Shown: positions 5,692-8,873 of the stretch, one piece after another | Layout: every line of letters starts with the position of its first letter | Numbering within the stretch: position 1 is the stretch's first letter | From: JAKAWQ01 sp035549615 | Lineage (GTDB): Bacteria; Pseudomonadota; Alphaproteobacteria; Acetobacterales; Acetobacteraceae | NCBI GenBank assembly: GCA_035549615.1 | Contig: DASZQO010000247.1 | Span: 1 to 8,873, forward strand | DNA length: 8,873 nt | Direction: 5' to 3' | The notes under the pieces: model-generated | Told to the model about the DNA's origin: nothing | Database searches by the model: none | Seen by the model: only the letters and a program-made list of their open reading frames with translations | Position numbers and translations under genes: made by a program

Positions 5692-6410
5692 CAGAGTCGT
5701 TCGAGCGTCTGACGCTGCAGCGCGAAGAGCTGGGCGCAGCCCGCGCGGGCGAAGGAGAGGAGTGATAGAAGCTGCGGCTCGGAGAAGGTTTTCCGTTCCG
5801 CCGTGCCCTGGATCTCGACAATACCGCCTTCATTCGTGAAGACGAAATTGGCGTCCGCCTCGGCGGAAGAGTCTTCGGCGTAATCGAGATCAAGCACGGC
5901 ATTGCCATCGACGATGCCGCAGGAGATTGCGGCGACCTGGCCGGTGAGCGGAATGCCGGAGATCACCTTCATCCGCTCAAGATGGCGGAGCGCGAGCGCG
6001 AGCGCGACATAGCCGCCGGTGATGGCGGCGCAGCGCGTGCCGCCATCGGCGTTCAGCACGTCGCAATCGACGGTGATGGTGATCTCGCCAAGGCGGGGGC
6101 GATCCACCACCGCGCGCAGGGCGCGGCCGATCAGGCGCTGGATCTCCTGCGTGCGGCCGGATTGGCGGCCGCGCGCGGCTTCGCGGTCTCCGCGCGTGTG
6201 GGTGGCGCGCGGCAGCATGCCATATTCGGCGGTGACCCAGCCCTGGCCGGAATTGCGGAGAAAGGGCGGGACCTTGCCCTCGACGCTCGCGGCGCAAAGG
6301 ACCTCGGTGCCGCCCATGCGGATGAGGCACGAGCCCTCGGCATGGCGGGCAAAGCCGGGGGTGAAGGAGATTTCGCGCAGCGCGTCGTCGGCGCGGCCGG
6401 AAGGGCGCAT
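5691..6410 (-). CDS. rph: Ribonuclease PH
   Basis: RNase PH is a phosphorolytic 3'-5' exoribonuclease (EC 2.7.7.56) that trims tRNA 3' ends and degrades some structured RNA; it forms a hexameric ring. The 239 residues match the family length (about 238) and all key blocks are present: MRPSGRADDALR (1-12), GSCLIRMGGTEVLCAASVE (26-44), GWVTAEYGMLPRATHTR (57-73), RGRQSGRTQEIQRLIGRALR (80-99) with Arg86, VDCDVLNADGGTRCAAITG (114-132) with the phosphate-binding Thr125/Arg126, and DLDYAEDSSAEADANFV (174-190) with catalytic metal-binding aspartates. The ATG at 6410 has AGGA (plus-strand TCCT at 6419-6422) eight bases ahead. It follows the amidase gene after an 82-base gap with a small hairpin, and its stop overlaps the rdgB start by one base. 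It looks intact, unlike the frameshifted rph of E. coli K-12. Confidence 0.98.
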   Translation of the reverse strand: MRPSGRADDALREISFTPGFARHAEGSCLIRMGGTEVLCAASVEGKVPPFLRNSGQGWVTAEYGMLPRATHTRGDREAARGRQSGRTQEIQRLIGRALRAVVDRPRLGEITITVDCDVLNADGGTRCAAITGGYVALALALRHLERMKVISGIPLTGQVAAISCGIVDGNAVLDLDYAEDSSAEADANFVFTNEGGIVEIQGTAERKTFSEPQLLSLLSFARAGCAQLFALQRQTLERL

Positions 6411-6459
6411 GGAGCAGTTCCTGTCGGGATGGGATTGAGGAGGCCGGGTGCAGTTCTTA

Positions 6460-6476
6460 CCGCCGATGCGCGGCGG
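6460..6476 (-). terminator. GC-rich hairpin between the amidase gene and rph
   Basis: CCGCCG (6460-6465) and CGGCGG (6471-6476) form a perfect six-pair stem with a 5-base loop, 17 bases after the amidase stop on the minus strand. TAAGAACT follows it, with no real T-run, so it may weaken rather than stop read-through into rph. Confidence 0.35.
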
Positions 6477-6492
6477 CCGTCATCCCTACCAC

Positions 6493-7764
6493 CTAATCCG
6501 CCAGCGCCGCTTCCACCCAGGCGGCCCAGGAGAGCGTGGCGCGGTCTTCGCCCTGGCGGCCGACGATCTGGATGCCGAGCGGCAGGCCGCGCGGCCCGGT
6601 GCCGGCGGGCACGGTGACGCAGGGAACGTGCAGGCTGGTCCAAATGGAGTTGAAGACCGGATCGCCGGTCGAGCCGAGCCCTTCCGGTGCCTCGCCGGGG
6701 GCGGCGGGGGTGAGCAGGATGTCGAGCCCCTCGATCGCCGCGGGAAAGGCGTGGCGCGCCGCGACGAAGGTGGCGCGGGCTTCGGCGAGCGTGGCGGTGC
6801 TTTGCGCGAGGCCGAATTCCAGCCGTTTGAGCAACTGTTCGCTGATCTCCGCGCGCGCATGGGCGAGCTCCCAGCCCATGGCACGGGCGCTTTCCCCGTT
6901 CATCACGATGGGATGCGCTTCGACGAGACGCGGGATTGGGCCCGGCAGCGCGCGGTCGGTGAGGCTTGCGCCGGCGCGGGCGAGTTTCGCCGCGGTCCCG
7001 GCGAAAAGCGACTGGGTCTCCGGCAAGGCATGGTCCCAGACAGGCGAGCGGCAGAGCCCGATGCGCGGGGCGCGGGGCGGGCGCTGGTCAGGATCGCCGA
7101 GATCGGCGGCGGCGACGGCACCCGCGAAGAGCGCGCAATCGGCCACGCTGCGCGCGATCACCCCGATCGTGTCGAGACTGTCGGACATGAGTTTCATGCC
7201 GGTGCGGTTGATCAGCCCGAAGCTCGGCTTGAAGCCGACCACGCCGCAATAGGCGGCCGGACGGATGACGCTGCCGGCTGTCTGGGTGCCGAAGGCGAGC
7301 GGAAAGAAGAAATCCGCAACCCCGGCGGCCGAGCCGCTGGAGGAGCCGCCAGGCGTGTGGGCGAGATTGATCGGGTTGGCGGTGGGGCCGGGGGTACGGG
7401 TGGCGAACTCAGTGGTGACGGTCTTGCCGACGACGGCGGCACCGGCCGCGCGGGCCCAGGCGACGGCGGCGGCATCCGCGCGCGGGCGCCAGCCGCGCCA
7501 GATCGGCGAGCCATATTCGCTTGGCATATCTGCCGTATCGAGCACATCCTTCACGCCGATCGGCAGGCCGTGCAGGGGACCGGGGCGGGCCGCGCCCGCG
7601 GCCGCGCGCGCGGCGGCCTGATCGAGCCAGGCAAAGGCGTGGACCACCGGCTCGCGCGCGGTGATGCGGGCGAGGCAGGCCTCCATCAATTCCTTGGGGT
7701 GAAGCCGCCCTTCGCGGATCAGGCGGGAAGCAGACGTCGCGGTGAGCCGGAAAGGATCCTGCAT
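6493..7764 (-). CDS. Amidase (amidase signature family)
   Basis: A hydrolase of the amidase signature family, which cleaves amide bonds with a Ser-cis-Ser-Lys triad; the substrate cannot be read from the sequence. The triad is complete: Lys72 in GLPIGVKDVLD, Ser141 in HTPGGSSSGSAAG, and nucleophile Ser165 in GTQTAGSVIRPAAYCG, with the 24- and 93-residue spacings of malonamidase E2. Other typical parts are LHGLPIG (64-70), VVGKTVTTEFA (111-121), GVVGFKPSFGLI (174-185), and the C-terminal GDPVFNSIWTSLHVPCVTVPAG and GLPLGIQIVG. At 423 residues it is slightly short for the family (about 450-500). It lacks a signal peptide, so it acts in the cytoplasm. The GatA subunit of tRNA amidotransferase is a less likely alternative because of its length and the absence of gatC/gatB. 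The ATG at 7764 has AGGAG (plus-strand CTCCT at 7771-7775) six bases ahead. It follows the ABC ATPase gene after 73 bases, so the importer may supply its substrate. Confidence 0.93.
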   Translation of the reverse strand: MQDPFRLTATSASRLIREGRLHPKELMEACLARITAREPVVHAFAWLDQAAARAAAGAARPGPLHGLPIGVKDVLDTADMPSEYGSPIWRGWRPRADAAAVAWARAAGAAVVGKTVTTEFATRTPGPTANPINLAHTPGGSSSGSAAGVADFFFPLAFGTQTAGSVIRPAAYCGVVGFKPSFGLINRTGMKLMSDSLDTIGVIARSVADCALFAGAVAAADLGDPDQRPPRAPRIGLCRSPVWDHALPETQSLFAGTAAKLARAGASLTDRALPGPIPRLVEAHPIVMNGESARAMGWELAHARAEISEQLLKRLEFGLAQSTATLAEARATFVAARHAFPAAIEGLDILLTPAAPGEAPEGLGSTGDPVFNSIWTSLHVPCVTVPAGTGPRGLPLGIQIVGRQGEDRATLSWAAWVEAALAD

Positions 7765-7837
7765 CTCAATCTCCTGAACGGCCGCTCCATACTGCCGAGA
7801 GGCGACCAGGAGAACCCCCCGGCGAGCGCGTCACGCT

Positions 7838-8830
7838 TCAGGCTGCGCCGAGCGGATGGTGGCAGGCGACATCCCAGCCCCTTTCCTGCGGCGCGAGTGC
7901 CGGGCGTTCGACGCGGCAACGCTCGGTCGCGAAGCTGCAACGGGGATGGAACGGGCAGCCGGAAGGCGGATCAATCGGGCTCGGCACATCGCCTTCGAGA
8001 ATGATGCGCCGCCGGTTCGGTGCCGCGGGGTCAGGCACCGGCACGGCGGAGATCAGCGCCTGGGTATAGGGGTGGGCGGGCGCGCTCAGCACCGCGTCGG
8101 TCGCGCCGATCTCAACGATCGCGCCGAGATACATGACGGCGACGCGCGTCGAGACCTGGCGTACCACCGAAAGATCATGCGCGATAAAGATGTAGGTGAG
8201 GCCAAGCCTTTCCTGCAGATCCATGAAGAGATTGACGATCTGCGCCTGGACCGAGGCATCGAGCGCCGAGACCGGCTCATCCGCCACGATCAGCCGCGGG
8301 GCGAGCGCGAGCGCGCGGGCGATACCGATGCGCTGCTGCTGGCCGCCCGAGAATTCGTGCGGGAAACGTTCATCATGCTCGGGCCGCAAACCGACTTCGC
8401 GCAGCAATTCGCGCACCCGCGCGCGGATCTCCGCCCGCGTGCCGCGGCGATGCACGATCAGCGGCTCGGCGAGAAGCTCGCCCACGCGCCGGCGCGGATT
8501 GAGCGAGGCGGAAGGGTCCTGGAAGACCATTTGCATGCGTTCGCGGTGCGGGCCGAGCGCGCGCGGGCCGAGAAAGGTGATATCCGTGCCCTCGAAGAGG
8601 ATGCGGCCCTCGCTCACCTCGTAGAGGCGGATGAGGCAGCGGCCGAGCGTGGATTTTCCACAGCCTGATTCCCCGACGAGGCCGAGTGTTTCGCCTGCCC
8701 GCACGGCGAGCGAGACACGCTCGACCGCGTGCACGACCTTGTTGTGGCGCGACAGCAGATGATTGCCGACACGATAGCGCTTGGTGAGCGCGATCGCCTC
8801 AAGCAGCGGGCCGTTTGCCTGCCCATTCAT
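7838..8830 (-). CDS. dppF: Oligopeptide/dipeptide ABC importer ATP-binding protein, DppF/OppF type
   Basis: One of the two ATPase subunits that power peptide-type ABC importers. All nucleotide-binding motifs are intact in 330 residues: Walker A GESGCGKST (53-61), Q-loop Q104 in VFQDPSASLNPR, signature FSGGQQQR (160-167), Walker B LIVADEP (180-186), D-loop SALD and switch His218 in IAHD. The C-terminus is the oligopeptide-type domain HPYTQAL...DVPSPIDPPSGCPFHPRC, with cysteines at 292, 298, 305 and 323; such a cluster has been reported to bind a [4Fe-4S] centre in Dpp importers. The N-terminal HNKVVHAVERVSLAV and the PSGCPFHPRC ending are typical of DppF/OppF. The ligand may be a peptide, but related importers also carry nickel, sugars or other molecules, so the symbol is by family. 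The ATG at 8830 overlaps the preceding gene by ATGA. The permease and substrate-binding genes would lie right of the window. Confidence 0.93.
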   Translation of the reverse strand: MNGQANGPLLEAIALTKRYRVGNHLLSRHNKVVHAVERVSLAVRAGETLGLVGESGCGKSTLGRCLIRLYEVSEGRILFEGTDITFLGPRALGPHRERMQMVFQDPSASLNPRRRVGELLAEPLIVHRRGTRAEIRARVRELLREVGLRPEHDERFPHEFSGGQQQRIGIARALALAPRLIVADEPVSALDASVQAQIVNLFMDLQERLGLTYIFIAHDLSVVRQVSTRVAVMYLGAIVEIGATDAVLSAPAHPYTQALISAVPVPDPAAPNRRRIILEGDVPSPIDPPSGCPFHPRCSFATERCRVERPALAPQERGWDVACHHPLGAA

Positions 8831-8873
8831 GCGGCGCTGGCCGGGGGGGCAAAAAGCGTGGCGCGCGCCGCCG
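8827..8873 (-). CDS. C-terminal end of an upstream ABC transporter gene, probably DppD/OppD type (partial)
   Basis: Upstream of the dppF-like ATG, the minus-strand frame ending in the TGA at 8827-8829 reads ARATLFAPPASAA, in good codon use, and shares ATGA with the next start. In peptide importers the partner ATPase (DppD/OppD) usually precedes DppF in exactly this four-base overlap, and such proteins often have a loose Ala/Pro-rich tail. Only 14 full codons are visible, so the identity rests on context. Confidence 0.55.
   Translation of the reverse strand, partial: AARATLFAPPASAA

Noticed and set aside
6448..8004. A 518-codon open frame on the plus strand
   Set aside because: It runs antisense to the whole amidase gene and the end of the dppF-like gene. 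Its Gly/Arg/Ala-rich product has no domain, and it is explained by the GC-rich third positions of the real genes.

Overview
The window looks like a chromosomal piece of an alphaproteobacterium, most plausibly order Rhodospirillales / family Acetobacteraceae. The core genes are GC-rich, with strong G/C bias at third codon positions. RNase PH and the RdgB pyrophosphatase are adjacent, and there is an AAGAA/TTCTT hairpin element of a kind I associate with acetic acid bacteria. That family-level placement is an inference from gene content, style and memory, not from an alignment.

Layout. Bases 1-737 hold the 3' end of a protein gene I cannot name; it has visibly lower GC and different codon use from the rest. 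Bases 738-1386 have no intact gene but carry a degenerate minus-strand serine recombinase remnant (YARMSTDGQ and ASGAKTGR motifs). Together these look like the edge of an acquired or decaying accessory segment. From 1387 the chromosome looks ordinary on the plus strand: a DUF1203 protein, a GNAT acetyltransferase closed by a good intrinsic terminator, and uxuA (mannonate dehydratase). A small orphan gene on the minus strand (3823-4137) converges on uxuA. It is followed by a roughly 450-base non-coding stretch holding a 132-base imperfect palindrome made of two facing hairpins.

The right half (4595-8873) is a tightly packed minus-strand block. In the order of transcription it has: the last codons of an upstream ABC gene, an oligopeptide/dipeptide ABC importer ATPase (DppF/OppF type), an amidase-signature hydrolase, rph, rdgB, and a secreted DUF2380 lipoprotein-like or periplasmic protein. 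The two ABC genes overlap by ATGA. rph/rdgB and rdgB/DUF2380 are each joined by a one-base TGATG overlap, so translational coupling is likely.

Functionally there are two clear groups. One is peptide or amide uptake coupled to amide hydrolysis (ABC importer plus amidase). The other is RNA and nucleotide quality control (tRNA 3' trimming by RNase PH and removal of ITP/XTP by RdgB), with a DUF2380 protein attached by translational coupling. uxuA works in hexuronate breakdown, but no other gene of that pathway is in the window. I found no CRISPR array, rRNA, tRNA or intact insertion sequence. The most noteworthy unexplained items are the unnamed protein at the left edge, the recombinase remnant, the palindromic intergenic element and the coupled DUF2380 gene.
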